From: CAITWD01 sp963842065
GTDB taxonomy: Bacteria > Actinomycetota > Thermoleophilia > Miltoncostaeales > Miltoncostaeaceae
Assembly: GCA_963842065.1 (NCBI GenBank)
Contig: CAWJEW010000003.1
Span: forward strand, 362,610 to 426,609
DNA length: 64,000 nucleotides
Direction: 5' to 3'
The translations under genes were made by a program, and so were the position numbers. How positions within the stretch are numbered: the stretch's first letter is position 1; the number at the start of each line of letters is the position of its first letter. A model generated the notes under the pieces. That model saw only the letters and a list, made by a program, of their open reading frames with translations. It did not search any database and had not been told where the DNA came from. Shown in pieces: positions 1 to 10,689 of this stretch.

Positions 1-390
1 TTCGTGTTGGTGCGCACGTCGAACCCTGGTGCGGCGGACCTTCAGGACCTGCGGCTTGCCGACGGCTCGGCGTGGCATGAGGCCGTGGCCCGCCTCGTGG
101 CCGGATGGGGCAGCGACGGCGTCGGGGACAGCGGCATCTCTGACGTCGGAGCGGTCGTTGGGGGGACCCGGCCGCAGCATCTGGCCGTGCTGCGCGAGCT
201 GATGCCCGCCCAGCCGTTCTTGATCCCCGGCGTGGGTGCGCAGGGCGGCCGTCCCGAGGACCTGGGTCCTGCGTTTGCGGGCAACCGCGCCGCAGCCGTC
301 GTCGCGGCCAGCCGGTCGATTCTCTACGCCGCGGACCCCCGTGTGGCGGCGGAGGAGCTGCGGGCCGCGCTGTGGGCGGTGTCGGGCTAA
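1..390 (+). CDS. pyrF: Orotidine 5'-phosphate decarboxylase, C-terminal part (5' end outside window)
   Basis: This is the last ~129 codons of a type-2 OMP decarboxylase, the final enzyme of UMP synthesis (OMP to UMP plus CO2). The reading frame is open from base 1, so the start lies upstream of the window. Family features visible are VRTSNPGAADLQ near the beginning, a GAVVGGTRPQHL strand-turn, and the phosphate-binding PFLIPGVGAQGG loop, followed by the usual C-terminal SRSILYA helix. Length and order of these blocks fit the end of the family's ~270-residue enzymes. The TAA stop is at 388-390. No gene overlaps it; about 400 bases without a convincing gene follow. Confidence 0.93.
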   Translation, partial: FVLVRTSNPGAADLQDLRLADGSAWHEAVARLVAGWGSDGVGDSGISDVGAVVGGTRPQHLAVLRELMPAQPFLIPGVGAQGGRPEDLGPAFAGNRAAAVVAASRSILYAADPRVAAEELRAALWAVSG

Positions 391-789
391 GTCCAGGCTG
401 GGATCCGCCGGGCCGCTGGCGACCCCCGTTGCGGGATGTGCGGGTAGGGTTGGTACGATCCGCGCCGTGACCCGAGCTCGCCGGCCCGCATTGCGCCCCG
501 CCGCTGCGGCCTTCCAGCATGTTGCCCGACCCGAGGTGCTCGCGGCGGCGGGCGCGGAGGGTACGATCCCCGTGTCAGGCCAGTCCTGCCTGGCGGTGCA
601 CGCGCGGGTCAGCCGGTCGTTGACCTGGGTGCTACGCGTCGATCTCCGAGTGATCCATACGATCAAACTCCCCCACATCGTGGTGACCGCGCCGGTGCAG
701 GCCGGGCACGCCCTTGGGCGGCGTGCGCGAGGCCGGGGCGCCCACACCCGCGGCGTGCGGACCTTCGCGGCCCAGGCGGCGGCCTCGCG
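391..789. other. Intergenic stretch without a convincing gene
   Basis: A + strand frame is open through most of this stretch and ends at 793, but its translation is Arg/Ala-rich without any recognisable motif, and it overlaps the start of the next gene by only 4 bases. The 10-mer GGTACGATCC occurs twice (452 and 560), each time shortly before a GTG-like triplet, and could be part of -10 elements for the sugar kinase gene. A short real peptide gene starting at GTG 468 cannot be excluded, but nothing positive supports it. Confidence 0.4.
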
Positions 790-1752
790 ATGATCGTCAC
801 CGTGACGCTCAATGCCGCGTTCGACCGCACCCTCACCGTGCCGAACTTCCAGTCCGGGACGCGCAATCGAGCCTCGGACGCGCTCGCCCTAGCCGGTGGT
901 AAGGGCATCAACATCGCCCGCACGCTCAAGCGGCTGGGTGAACCGGTGATCGCCACCGGGCTCGCCGGGGGCCGCACCGGGACGTCGATCATCGAAGGCC
1001 TGACCAGTGAGGGCATCCTGAACGATTTCGTGCGGATCCGGCGCGAATCGCGTACGTCGACGGCGGTCATCGATCCGAACGGGAGCCAGACCGAGATCAT
1101 CGAGTACGGACCGGCGGTCGATGACGACGAGCTCGAGATGCTCATGGAGAAAATCAGTTACCTCGCCCGGGGCGCGGACATCTTCGTGCTGGCGGGATCG
1201 CTGCCGCTCAACGTGCCCGAGGACTTCTATGCCCGCGTGATCCGGGAGCTCAAGGGTCAGGTGCTAACCGCGCTCGACGCGCAGGGGCCGCCGCTGCGCT
1301 TTGGCCTGGCGGCCGACCCGGATCTGGTCAGCCCGAACGCGCGCGAGGCCGAGGAGATCGTCGGCTACGAGCTCAACGACGACACCGACTTGGTGGGCGC
1401 CGCCGAGACGATCCGCGGGCTCGGCGCGCACTCGGCCCTCGTCCATCGGGCCGACGGGTGCGTGGCGCGCCTGCGTGAGCCGTCGGCCAAGCGCGCCGCG
1501 AGCTATCGGGCGTTCCTGCCGGCGCGCGAGGCGGTGAGCACCGTCGGGTCCGGCGACGCCCTGATCGGCGGGTACCTGGCGGGTCTGAGCCGCGGGGCTG
1601 ATCCGGAGGCCCGGCTGGCGCTGGCGGTCGCGTGCGGCGCGGCCAACACGCTCAGCCCCGGCGCCGGCGTGTTCGACGACGGTGACGTCGATGCGCTGCG
1701 TCGCCAGGTGCAAGTCTGGCGCCTCGATGAAGTGGCAAATACCGCAGATTGA
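790..1752 (+). CDS. PfkB-family sugar kinase (1-phosphofructokinase-like)
   Basis: A 320-residue ribokinase/PfkB-family kinase, closest in layout to 1-phosphofructokinase and tagatose-6-phosphate kinase, which add a second phosphate to a ketohexose phosphate. The protein starts with the family's TVTLNAAFDRTL strand. The first signature GGKGINIARTLKRLG is near residue 37, and the C-terminal catalytic signature reads VSTVGSGDALIGGYLAG. The usual GAGD is GSGD here, but the aspartate base is kept. There are no PTS genes nearby, so the substrate cannot be fixed from context. The chosen ATG at 790 gives the normal family N-terminus. It is followed by a ~190-base gap before guaB3. Confidence 0.85.
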   Translation: MIVTVTLNAAFDRTLTVPNFQSGTRNRASDALALAGGKGINIARTLKRLGEPVIATGLAGGRTGTSIIEGLTSEGILNDFVRIRRESRTSTAVIDPNGSQTEIIEYGPAVDDDELEMLMEKISYLARGADIFVLAGSLPLNVPEDFYARVIRELKGQVLTALDAQGPPLRFGLAADPDLVSPNAREAEEIVGYELNDDTDLVGAAETIRGLGAHSALVHRADGCVARLREPSAKRAASYRAFLPAREAVSTVGSGDALIGGYLAGLSRGADPEARLALAVACGAANTLSPGAGVFDDGDVDALRRQVQVWRLDEVANTAD

Positions 1753-1945
1753 CCTGACGTCTGCGCGGCGGCGTCCGTGCCGTTGCGGTACCCTCAGTGC
1801 TCTGTCGATCCCGCCCAGAAACGCCGCGTGGCAGCGGCACGACACGACCCAGGACCGCTCCTCGCTGACCTGGGTTTCTGCACATTTTCAGGGCGATGAA
1901 CGGCGGCGCACATGACGGTCGGCCTGAGAAACAAGGAGCGGATGC

Positions 1946-3103
1946 GTGGAGATCGAGATCGGACGAGGCAAGAAGGGTCGTCGAGCCTATGGTTTGGACG
2001 AGATCGCAATCGTTCCGAGTCGGCGGACCCGCGATCCCGAGGATGTCGATCTGTCGTGGCGGATCGGCGGCCATACGTTCGATCTGCCGCTTCTGGCGTC
2101 CGCGATGGACGGCGTCGTCGACGTCAACACCGCGACCAAGCTCGGCAAGCTTGGCGGTCTCGGGGTCCTGAACCTCGAGGGCATCCAGGTGCGCTATGAG
2201 GACGCTGACGCCGAGCTGGAGCGGATCTCGAAGATGGAGCCCGCCGCGGCGACGCGCGGACTGCAGGAGATCTACCGGCAGCCGATCGATCCCGAACTCG
2301 TGGCCGAGCGGGTGCGCCAACTCAAGGCCAACGGCATCGTCGTCGCAGGGTCGCTGACCCCGCAGCGAGTGCGCGACTACATCTCGCCCGCCATCGACGC
2401 GGGCCTGGACATCCTGGTGATCCAGGGCACCGTCGTGAGCGCGGAGCACGTCTCCACCGTGGTCGAGCCGCTCGACCTGAAGCAGTTCATCTCCGAGCTG
2501 CCGATCCCCGCGATCGTCGGCGGCTGCGCCTCCTTCCAGGCCGCCCTGCACCTGATGCGCACCGGCGCGGTTGGCGTGCTCGTGGGCGTCGGGCCCGGCG
2601 CGGCCTGTACCACCCGCCAGGTCATCGGGGTCGGTGTGCCGCAGGCGACCGCGATCGCCGACGCGGCGGGCGCCCGCATGCAGCACCTGCTTGAGACCGG
2701 CCAGTATGTCAGCGTGATCGCCGACGGCGGCATGAGCTACGGCGGCGACCTCGCGAAGGCGATCGCCTGCGGGGCGGACGCGTGCATGATCGGCTCGCCG
2801 CTGGCCAAGGCGAGCGAGGCGCCTGGGCGCGGCTTTCACTGGGGCATGGCGACCTTCCACCCGAGCCTGCCGCGCGGCACCCGCGTTAAGACGAGCACGA
2901 TCGGGACGCTTGAGCAAATTATCGCGGGTCCGGCCCACGAGAACGACGGCACGCTTAACCTGAGCGGCGGCCTGCGCACCGCGATGGCGACCTGCGGGTA
3001 CGACTCCATCCAAAGCTTCCAGAAGTGCGAGGTGATGGTTGCCCCCGCACTGCGCAGCGAAGGCAAGAAATTGCAGCAGGCGCAGTCTGTGGGGATGGGG
3101 TAA
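1946..3103 (+). CDS. guaB3: GuaB3-type IMP dehydrogenase-family protein
   Basis: This 385-residue TIM-barrel protein belongs to the IMP dehydrogenase/GMP reductase family but has no CBS-domain insertion, as in the actinobacterial GuaB3 subgroup. The start EIGRGKKGRRAYGLDEIAIVPSR matches that subgroup. The loop GVGPGAACTTRQVIGVGVPQ carries the catalytic cysteine, and the phosphate-binding region IADGGMSYGGDLAKAIACGA follows. It is expected to use IMP/XMP with NAD, although GuaB3 proteins are less well characterised than GuaB. The GTG start at 1946 is preceded by a good AAGGAG about 8 bases away. The TAA stop directly abuts the GTG of guaA, so the two are translationally linked and form a guanine-nucleotide operon. 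Confidence 0.9.
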   Translation: MEIEIGRGKKGRRAYGLDEIAIVPSRRTRDPEDVDLSWRIGGHTFDLPLLASAMDGVVDVNTATKLGKLGGLGVLNLEGIQVRYEDADAELERISKMEPAAATRGLQEIYRQPIDPELVAERVRQLKANGIVVAGSLTPQRVRDYISPAIDAGLDILVIQGTVVSAEHVSTVVEPLDLKQFISELPIPAIVGGCASFQAALHLMRTGAVGVLVGVGPGAACTTRQVIGVGVPQATAIADAAGARMQHLLETGQYVSVIADGGMSYGGDLAKAIACGADACMIGSPLAKASEAPGRGFHWGMATFHPSLPRGTRVKTSTIGTLEQIIAGPAHENDGTLNLSGGLRTAMATCGYDSIQSFQKCEVMVAPALRSEGKKLQQAQSVGMG

Positions 3104-4675
<1,572 letters not shown>

Positions 4676-4685
4676 GCCCCGCGCG

Positions 4686-5066
4686 CTAGTTGCCGCTGTG
4701 CGCGTGCGAGGGCGAGGCGGATGGCCGCGCCCACCCGCGCACCTCGACGTAGCCGTGGGCGCGGGTGATGGCAAAGGTGCCGTCCCCAGGGGATTCAAGG
4801 AAGCGCGCCAGCTGCTCGAGCTGGCCGCGGTTGAGATGGTGAGCGATGCGATCGATCGCCGGCACCGGAGGTCGCGTCTCGGGGGTCGCAAGCGCGAACA
4901 CCGGTGTCTCCGCGGACCGCGGGCGGGGCGCGACGCGGCTCGGGGCCCAGACCTTGCGGCTTTGGGTGTGGTGCCAGCAGTAGGGGCTACCGCGATACGT
5001 CGACTGCTGACAGCGGCGGCCGTGGGCCGCGATGGCGATACAGCGATTCACCGAACTCGATGACAT
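4686..5066 (-). CDS. Small conserved-type protein with Cys/His zinc-like motif
   Basis: A 126-residue protein of unknown function. The first 35 residues contain a Cys-Arg-Cys pattern (C9, C19) followed by GSPYCWHH, so four potential metal ligands (three Cys, one His) sit in a compact N-terminal knuckle. The middle is Pro/Arg-rich and looks disordered. The last third (HHLNRGQLEQLARFLES, then GYVEVRGWARP) looks folded. I recognise the general 'Cys-rich short protein' type in high-GC Gram-positives but no named family. The ATG at 5066 is the first in-frame start before the knuckle. It is convergent with guaA and divergent from the hydrolase gene, so it is probably monocistronic. Confidence 0.7.
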   Translation of the reverse strand: MSSSSVNRCIAIAAHGRRCQQSTYRGSPYCWHHTQSRKVWAPSRVAPRPRSAETPVFALATPETRPPVPAIDRIAHHLNRGQLEQLARFLESPGDGTFAITRAHGYVEVRGWARPSASPSHAHSGN

Positions 5067-5212
5067 GGCAACCGTGCCTCGTAGATAACGGGCGCAACGG
5101 ATGCAGGAACGCGCGCTGCGCCTTTCCGTGTTGCGGGGTATTACACAGCTACGATCGGACGTCAGCGCACGCCAACGCGGAGCGGATCGCTCATCCTGCC
5201 AGGAGCCCGTCC

Positions 5213-6055
5213 ATGCATGGACCCATCGCGTCCGGCCGCGTGCCGGTCAACGGCATCGAGATCTACTGGGAGTCGCGCGGCGGCGGCGCTACGCCGCTCA
5301 TCGTCGCGCACGGGGGCTTCGGTACGGCCGGGACGCTCGCCCGGCTGTCGGGGCCGCTGAGCGAGCGTCGGCGCGTGATCGGCATCGAGCTGCAGGGGCA
5401 CGGACACACCCCGGATGCCGATCGCCCGCTGCGCTATGAGTCGCTGGGCGACGACATCGCGGGCCTGCTCGATGCGCTCGACATCGCCGAGGCGGATCTG
5501 CTCGGCTACTCCTTCGGCGCCGGGGCGTGCCTGCGGGCGGCAATCCAGCATCCACAGCGCGTCCGGCGTCTGGTGGTCATCGCATTTCCATGCCGTCGGG
5601 ATGGCTGGCTACCCGACGTGGCTGCCCAGATGGCCCGCTTCGACGAGGCCACCCCCGGCATGCTCCGCCAGACGCCGGTCTACGACGCCTGGCGCGCGGT
5701 CGCGCCGGACCCGGAGGCGTTTGACGGGGTGGTGGGGAAGATGGGCGACCTGCTGCGCCGAGCGTTTGATTGGTCCGCGCAGGTCCGCGAGCTGCCGATG
5801 CCCGTCATGGTGGTCGCCGCCGACGCCGACAGCATTGTGCGCGCGCATGCCGCGGAGTTCTTCGGGCTGCTCGGCGGCGGGCGGCACGACGCCGGCTGGG
5901 ACGGGTCACAGCGGCCGGCGTCGCGGCTGGCGATCCTGCCTGGCAGGACCCATTACGACGTTTGGTCGGCGCCCGAGTTGCCGGGCGTCGTCGACGCGTT
6001 CCTCGCCGCGGGAACCGGCCGCGGGGCCAATGCCGGGGTGTCGTCGTCGGGCTGA
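5213..6055 (+). CDS. Alpha/beta-fold hydrolase
   Basis: A 280-residue alpha/beta hydrolase. The oxyanion strand PLIVAHGGFG is followed by the nucleophile elbow LLGYSFGAG (Ser in G-Y-S-F-G). A late acid is likely in VVAADADS, and the catalytic histidine in GRTHYDVW near residue 245. This fits single-domain esterases/lactonases of the family; the substrate is unknown. An upstream frame is open, but the ATG at 5213 has an AGGAG seven bases before it and begins just ahead of the first beta-strand, so I chose it. The gene stands alone between a - strand gene and the ribosomal protein operon. Confidence 0.88.
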   Translation: MHGPIASGRVPVNGIEIYWESRGGGATPLIVAHGGFGTAGTLARLSGPLSERRRVIGIELQGHGHTPDADRPLRYESLGDDIAGLLDALDIAEADLLGYSFGAGACLRAAIQHPQRVRRLVVIAFPCRRDGWLPDVAAQMARFDEATPGMLRQTPVYDAWRAVAPDPEAFDGVVGKMGDLLRRAFDWSAQVRELPMPVMVVAADADSIVRAHAAEFFGLLGGGRHDAGWDGSQRPASRLAILPGRTHYDVWSAPELPGVVDAFLAAGTGRGANAGVSSSG

Positions 6056-6173
6056 GGCGGGTTGCCGGCCCGTGCGGGTTGCGCCGACGGCGCCATTCTC
6101 GTAATCTCCGCGGTCGGCCCAGAGGGTGGGGTCGGCTGCCGCATTGCCATTATCCGGAGGGACGCGGACCACC

Positions 6174-6626
6174 GTGAAGACCGTGAGCGCCAAGCCTGGA
6201 ACCGTCGACCGCCAGTGGTGGATCGTCGATGCGGACGGCCAGAACCTTGGGCGTCTGTCCACCTCGATCGCCGAAACGCTGCGCGGCAAGCGCTCGCCGT
6301 GGTTCACGAACCACGTCGACACCGGCGACTTCGTGGTGGTCGTGAACGCGGAGCGCGTCGCCGTCACCGGGCAGAAGCTGCGCGACAAGCGCTACTACCG
6401 GCATACCGGCTACCCGGGCGGCATCCGCAGCCGCACGCTCGCCGAGCAACTTGCCGTGGGTCCGGAGGAGGTCATCCGCAAAGCCGTCCGCGGGATGCTT
6501 CCCAAGAACCGGCTCGGCCGCAAGCAGCTGACCAAGCTGAAGGTGTACGCCGGTCCCGACCACCCGCACGCCGCCCAGAACCCGCAGCCCCTCCGAATTG
6601 AGCGTAAGGCAGAGGTCCCCGCATGA
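6174..6626 (+). CDS. rplM: 50S ribosomal protein L13
   Basis: A 150-residue L13. The protein starts KTVSAKPGTVDRQWWIVDA, the classical family beginning, and contains NLGRLSTSIAETLRGK, the VDTGDFVVVVNA strand and the GMLPKNRLGR motif. L13 binds early in 23S rRNA assembly. The GTG at 6174 is chosen because it gives this N-terminus; a CGGAGG is 13 bases upstream, slightly far. Its TGA overlaps the ATG of rpsI (ATGA at 6623), the normal rplM-rpsI pairing. Confidence 0.98.
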   Translation: MKTVSAKPGTVDRQWWIVDADGQNLGRLSTSIAETLRGKRSPWFTNHVDTGDFVVVVNAERVAVTGQKLRDKRYYRHTGYPGGIRSRTLAEQLAVGPEEVIRKAVRGMLPKNRLGRKQLTKLKVYAGPDHPHAAQNPQPLRIERKAEVPA

Positions 6627-7024
6627 AGACTGATCAGCTCGGCCGATTCATCGCCACCGGCAAGCGTAAGACCTCCGTCGCCCGCGTGATCCTCGCCCCT
6701 GGCGAAGGCCGCATCGTGTGCAACGGCCGACCGGCCGAGGAGTACTTCGGCCGCCGCGTGCTGGTGACCAACGCGCTCAAGCCGCTCGTGACGACCGGCA
6801 CCCTGGGCCAGTTCGACGTGATCGCTCGCCTTGACGGCGGGGGCCCGTCTGGGCAGTCCGGCGCGCTACGCCACGGAATCGCCCGGGCGCTGTGCGTGGT
6901 CGACATCGAACTCCGCCCCGACCTCAAGCGCGAGGGCCTGCTGACGCGCGACGCGCGTGAGAAGGAGCGCAAGAAGGCCGGTCTCAAGGGCGCCCGCAAG
7001 CGGCCGCAGTTCTCCAAGCGCTAG
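6623..7024 (+). CDS. rpsI: 30S ribosomal protein S9
   Basis: A 133-residue S9. Near the N-terminus are ATGKRKTSVARVIL and the glycine-rich turn. The conserved block GGGPSGQSGALRHGIARAL is followed by the basic C-terminal tail ending KKAGLKGARKRPQFSKR, which reaches the tRNA in the ribosomal P site. It is translationally coupled to rplM by a 4-base overlap and followed after 13 bases by glmM, an order common in actinobacteria. Confidence 0.98.
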   Translation: MKTDQLGRFIATGKRKTSVARVILAPGEGRIVCNGRPAEEYFGRRVLVTNALKPLVTTGTLGQFDVIARLDGGGPSGQSGALRHGIARALCVVDIELRPDLKREGLLTRDAREKERKKAGLKGARKRPQFSKR

Positions 7025-7037
7025 TCCGCAGGCGGGC

Positions 7038-8399
7038 ATGAGCGCCCAAGCTGCGCGCAGGCTGTTCGGTACGGACGGCGTTCGCGGCGTCGCCAATCGT
7101 GAGCTGACGCCCGAGCTCGCGCTCGAGATCGGCCGCGCCCTCGGAACGGGGCTCGCCGGGCATCGGCGGGTCGTGATCGGACGCGACACCCGCCGCAGCG
7201 GCCCGATGCTCGAGTCCGCGCTCGCGTCGGGTCTGGCCGCGGCCGGCGTCGACGTGCTGTTGGTCGGTGTGCTGCCGACGCCGGCGATCGCCGAGACGGT
7301 GCCCGCGTTGGGCGCCGCGGCCGGTGCGGTAATCAGCGCATCCCACAACCCGTTCGCCGACAACGGCATCAAGCTGATCGGCCCCGACGGCTTCAAGCTC
7401 GCCGACGCCGATGAGGCTGAGGTCGAGCGCCGCATGGCCGACCCGAGCGGAATCGAGCGTCCGACCGGTGCCGCTCTGGGCGACATCGTCGACGTCAAGG
7501 ACGCGGCCGAGCGGTACATCACGCGCCTTTTGGAACGCTTCCCGACCTCGCTCGAGGGCATCTCGGTCGTCGTGGACTGCGCCAACGGCGCCACGTCGGT
7601 GACGGCGCCCGCTGCGCTGCGGCGCCTCGGCGCCCGCGTGTCGGTCATCAACGCAACGCCCGACGGCACCAACATCAACGCTGGCTGCGGCTCGACGCAC
7701 CCCGGGGCGCTGCAGGCGGCCGTCCGGGGAGCCGGGTACCAGCTCGGGTTTGCCTTCGACGGCGACGGGGATCGCGTGCTGGCGGTCGACCACAGCGGCG
7801 AATTGGTCGACGGGGACCAAATCCTGGCGATCCTTGCGCTGGACCTGCAAGCACGCGGTGAGTTGCCCGGCGACGCGGTCGTGACGACGACGATGACCAA
7901 CCTTGGCTTCCGTCGGGCGATGGCCGAGCGCGGGATCGAGGTCCGCTGGACCGACGTCGGCGACCGCTACGTGCTGGCTGAGATGCTCGACGGCGGATTT
8001 GTGCTCGGCGGCGAGCAGAGTGGGCACCTGATCAACCTGCGCAGCGGCCCGACCGGCGACGGCCTGGCCACTGCGCTCATGGTGCTGGACGCCATGGTGG
8101 CGTCCGGGCAAACGCTGGCCGAGGCGGGTACGGTAATGCAGCGCCTGCCGCAAAAGCTCGTCGGAATTCGCTGTTCTCGTAAAGACGAGCTCGCAGGTGC
8201 CGAAGAGATATGGGACGAAGTTCGCGCGTTTGACGCCGCGTTCGGAGAAGATGGTCGCGTCGTCGTGCGTGCAAGCGGAACGGAGCCCCTCGTTCGCGTG
8301 ATGGTCGAGGCGCCAGGAAGCAAGGATTGCGACATTTGGTGTACGCGGATTGCGGACGTGGTCGAGCGCGTGCTCGGTGATGCCGCTCCGCAGTCCTGA
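7038..8399 (+). CDS. glmM: Phosphoglucosamine mutase
   Basis: A 453-residue enzyme converting glucosamine-6-phosphate to glucosamine-1-phosphate for UDP-GlcNAc and peptidoglycan synthesis. The order is typical: RLFGTDGVRGVANRELTPE at the start, the phosphoserine loop AVISASHNPFADNGIK near residue 100, the metal loop FAFDGDGDRVLAVD, the sugar-binding GGEQSGHLI, and the C-terminal phosphate-binding VVRASGTEPLVRVMVE. The frame is open further upstream inside rpsI, but the ATG at 7038 gives the standard N-terminus. It lies directly upstream of glmS, so two consecutive amino-sugar enzymes are co-transcribed. Confidence 0.97.
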   Translation: MSAQAARRLFGTDGVRGVANRELTPELALEIGRALGTGLAGHRRVVIGRDTRRSGPMLESALASGLAAAGVDVLLVGVLPTPAIAETVPALGAAAGAVISASHNPFADNGIKLIGPDGFKLADADEAEVERRMADPSGIERPTGAALGDIVDVKDAAERYITRLLERFPTSLEGISVVVDCANGATSVTAPAALRRLGARVSVINATPDGTNINAGCGSTHPGALQAAVRGAGYQLGFAFDGDGDRVLAVDHSGELVDGDQILAILALDLQARGELPGDAVVTTTMTNLGFRRAMAERGIEVRWTDVGDRYVLAEMLDGGFVLGGEQSGHLINLRSGPTGDGLATALMVLDAMVASGQTLAEAGTVMQRLPQKLVGIRCSRKDELAGAEEIWDEVRAFDAAFGEDGRVVVRASGTEPLVRVMVEAPGSKDCDIWCTRIADVVERVLGDAAPQS

Positions 8400-8420
8400 T
8401 CGCACCATCCGGAGGCAAAC

Positions 8421-10265
8421 ATGTGCGGCATCATCGGCTACGTCGGCGGGCGTCCCTGCCAGGAGTTGATCGTTCAAGGCCTGGAGCGGCTCGAGTACCG
8501 CGGCTATGACTCTGCGGGGTTCGCGCTCCTGGACGAGCCAGGCAACGGCTTTGCGCTCGTGCGTGCCGTCGGCAACCTGAGCAAGCTGCGGGCCGCCAGC
8601 GCGGGTCTCAACGGAGCGTCGGCGGCCACGACGGGTCTCGGGCACACTCGCTGGGCGACCCACGGCCGCGTGACCGAAGCCAACGCCCACCCGCACCTGT
8701 CCGGCGACGGGCGCGTCGCCGTCGTGATGAACGGAATCATTGAGAACTACATGGAGCTGCGCCGCGAGCTGCAGGACGCCGGCGTGGTGTTTCACTCCGA
8801 GACCGACACCGAGGTGCTGCCGCACCTGATCGCCGGCGCGTACCAGGGCGACCTGGTCGACGCCGTCCGGGCGGTCATTCCGAAGATCATCGGCCACTAC
8901 GCGTTCGTGGTGGCGCACGCCGACGAGCCCGGACGCCTGGTTGGGACCCGCTATGAGTGCCCGCTGGTCGTGGGCGTCGGCGATCACGAGGCGTTTCTCG
9001 CCTCAGCGATCCCCGCGTTCCTGCACGAGACCCGCGAGATCATGACCATCGACGACGGCGAGATCGTGGTGCTCGACGCCGACGGCGCGCATGTGCTGGC
9101 GGCCGACGGAGCGCCCGCCCCGCGCTCCGTCGAGCGCGTGGAGTGGGACGAGGACGCCGCCGAGAAGGGCGGCTACGACACGTTCATGCTCAAGGAGATC
9201 CACGAGCAGCCGGCCGCGCTGTGGGACACCATCGGCGACCGCCTGCGCGGTGACGGCTCCGTGGTGATCGACGAGCTCGGGCTCGACGATGCGTCGCTGG
9301 CGCGGGTCGAGCGTATTCATATCGTTGCCTGTGGCACCTCCTACCACGCCGGGCTGATCGGCCGGTATCTGATCGAGGACTGGGCGCGGGTGCCCGTGCA
9401 CATCGAGGTGGCGTCCGAGTACCGATACCGCACTTGCCTGGCTGGCCCCGGCGACCTGGTGATCGGGATCACGCAGTCCGGCGAGACCGCCGACACCCTG
9501 GCGGCGATGCGCGTGGCGCGTGAGCGTGGCGCCCACGTGGTGGCGCTGACGAACATCATGGGCTCTCAGGCCACACGCGACGCCGACGGCGCGCTCTACA
9601 CGCGGGCCGGCCTCGAGATCGGCGTCGCCGCCACGAAGACCCACACCGCTCAGGTGATGGCACTCGCACTCCTTGCGCTGAAGCTCGGGCGGCTCAAGTG
9701 GGCGCTGACCGAGGCCGGCGCGACCGATCTGGCTGAGGACCTGCGGCGCGTACCGGACCTGATCGAGGCGTACCTGGCGTCCGACGCGCCCGCCAAGGTC
9801 GCCGACGTCGCACGCCGGTACCGCGACCGCGAGTTCTTCTTGTATCTCGGCCGCCACGTGGGCGTGCCGGTGTGCTTCGAGGGCGCGCTCAAGCTCAAAG
9901 AGATCAGCTACATCCCCACCGAGGCCTATCCGGCCGGTGAGATGAAGCACGGACCGATCGCGCTCCTGGACGAGGGCTCGCCGGTGGTCGTCGTGGCGCC
10001 GGACGGCCACGTCTTCGACAAGGTCATCTCCAACATCCAGGAGGTCAAGGCCCGGGGCGCGCGAGTCATCGCCGTCGCCACGCAGGGCAACCGCGAGATC
10101 GCCCAGCACGTCGACGACGTGCTGTGGACCCCCAAGACGCCGGCGCTCCTGTCGGCGCTGACGACCGTCGTGCCGCTACAGCTGTTTGCCTACGAGATCG
10201 CCACGGCCCGCGGGCTCAACGTCGACCAGCCGCGCAACCTCGCCAAGACCGTCACCGTCGAGTAG
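8421..10265 (+). CDS. glmS: Glucosamine-fructose-6-phosphate aminotransferase (isomerising)
   Basis: A 614-residue GlmS making glucosamine-6-phosphate from fructose-6-phosphate and glutamine. After the initiator Met, the N-terminal nucleophile Cys2 is present (MCGIIGYVGGRPCQ), followed by LEYRGYDSAGFAL and the amidotransferase loop TRWATHGRV. Two SIS sugar-phosphate isomerase domains follow, with HIVACGTSYHAG and the catalytic lysine region ending PRNLAKTVTVE. A GGAGG lies eight bases before the ATG. Only 21 bases separate it from glmM, leaving no room for a glmS ribozyme. Confidence 0.98.
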   Translation: MCGIIGYVGGRPCQELIVQGLERLEYRGYDSAGFALLDEPGNGFALVRAVGNLSKLRAASAGLNGASAATTGLGHTRWATHGRVTEANAHPHLSGDGRVAVVMNGIIENYMELRRELQDAGVVFHSETDTEVLPHLIAGAYQGDLVDAVRAVIPKIIGHYAFVVAHADEPGRLVGTRYECPLVVGVGDHEAFLASAIPAFLHETREIMTIDDGEIVVLDADGAHVLAADGAPAPRSVERVEWDEDAAEKGGYDTFMLKEIHEQPAALWDTIGDRLRGDGSVVIDELGLDDASLARVERIHIVACGTSYHAGLIGRYLIEDWARVPVHIEVASEYRYRTCLAGPGDLVIGITQSGETADTLAAMRVARERGAHVVALTNIMGSQATRDADGALYTRAGLEIGVAATKTHTAQVMALALLALKLGRLKWALTEAGATDLAEDLRRVPDLIEAYLASDAPAKVADVARRYRDREFFLYLGRHVGVPVCFEGALKLKEISYIPTEAYPAGEMKHGPIALLDEGSPVVVVAPDGHVFDKVISNIQEVKARGARVIAVATQGNREIAQHVDDVLWTPKTPALLSALTTVVPLQLFAYEIATARGLNVDQPRNLAKTVTVE

Positions 10266-10274
10266 CGGGCCGTC

Positions 10275-10652
10275 ATGGCCGTGATCGGTGTCGGCATCGA
10301 CTTGATCGACATCGACCGGATCGCGCGAGCACTCGAACGTCGGCCGCGCTTTGCCGAGCGGTGCTTTACCGACCGCGAGGCGGCCTACTGCCGGTCCAGG
10401 GCATTTCCGGCCCAGCACTTCGCCGCCCGGTTCGCGGCCAAGGAGGCGGTCGGCAAGGCGCTGGGAATCGGGATGACGCGCTGGCGGGAGGTTGAGGTCG
10501 TGCGCGCCGGCGGGCCCCCGCACGTCGCGTTGACCGGGCGCTATGCGCGCCGCGCCGAGGATCTCGGGGTCACGGGAATCACGCTGTCGCTGACTCACAG
10601 CCGGGGCATGGCCGCCGCCGTCGCCGTCGCCGAAGCCGGCGATGCGCGCTGA
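10275..10652 (+). CDS. acpS: Holo-[acyl-carrier-protein] synthase
   Basis: A 125-residue AcpS-type phosphopantetheinyl transferase that activates acyl carrier protein using CoA. The family's first motif GVGIDLIDIDRI carries the metal-binding Asp, and the second, ARFAAKEAVGKALG, carries the conserved Glu and Lys. The C-terminal strand ITLSLTHSRGMAAAVAVAE completes the fold. It begins nine bases after glmS and precedes nnr, a normal actinobacterial neighbourhood (acpS-nnr-alr). Confidence 0.95.
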   Translation: MAVIGVGIDLIDIDRIARALERRPRFAERCFTDREAAYCRSRAFPAQHFAARFAAKEAVGKALGIGMTRWREVEVVRAGGPPHVALTGRYARRAEDLGVTGITLSLTHSRGMAAAVAVAEAGDAR

Positions 10653-10689
10653 TTGCGAGGTTCGCCCGCCCTCGTCGTAGGATGGTGCT

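Noticed and set aside
236..793. Open frame of 185 codons between pyrF and the sugar kinase
   Set aside because: It begins inside pyrF in another frame, its product is Arg/Ala-rich without motifs, and no ribosome-binding site supports an internal start.
8400..8420. glmS ribozyme
   Set aside because: Only 21 bases separate glmM and glmS, which is too short for it.
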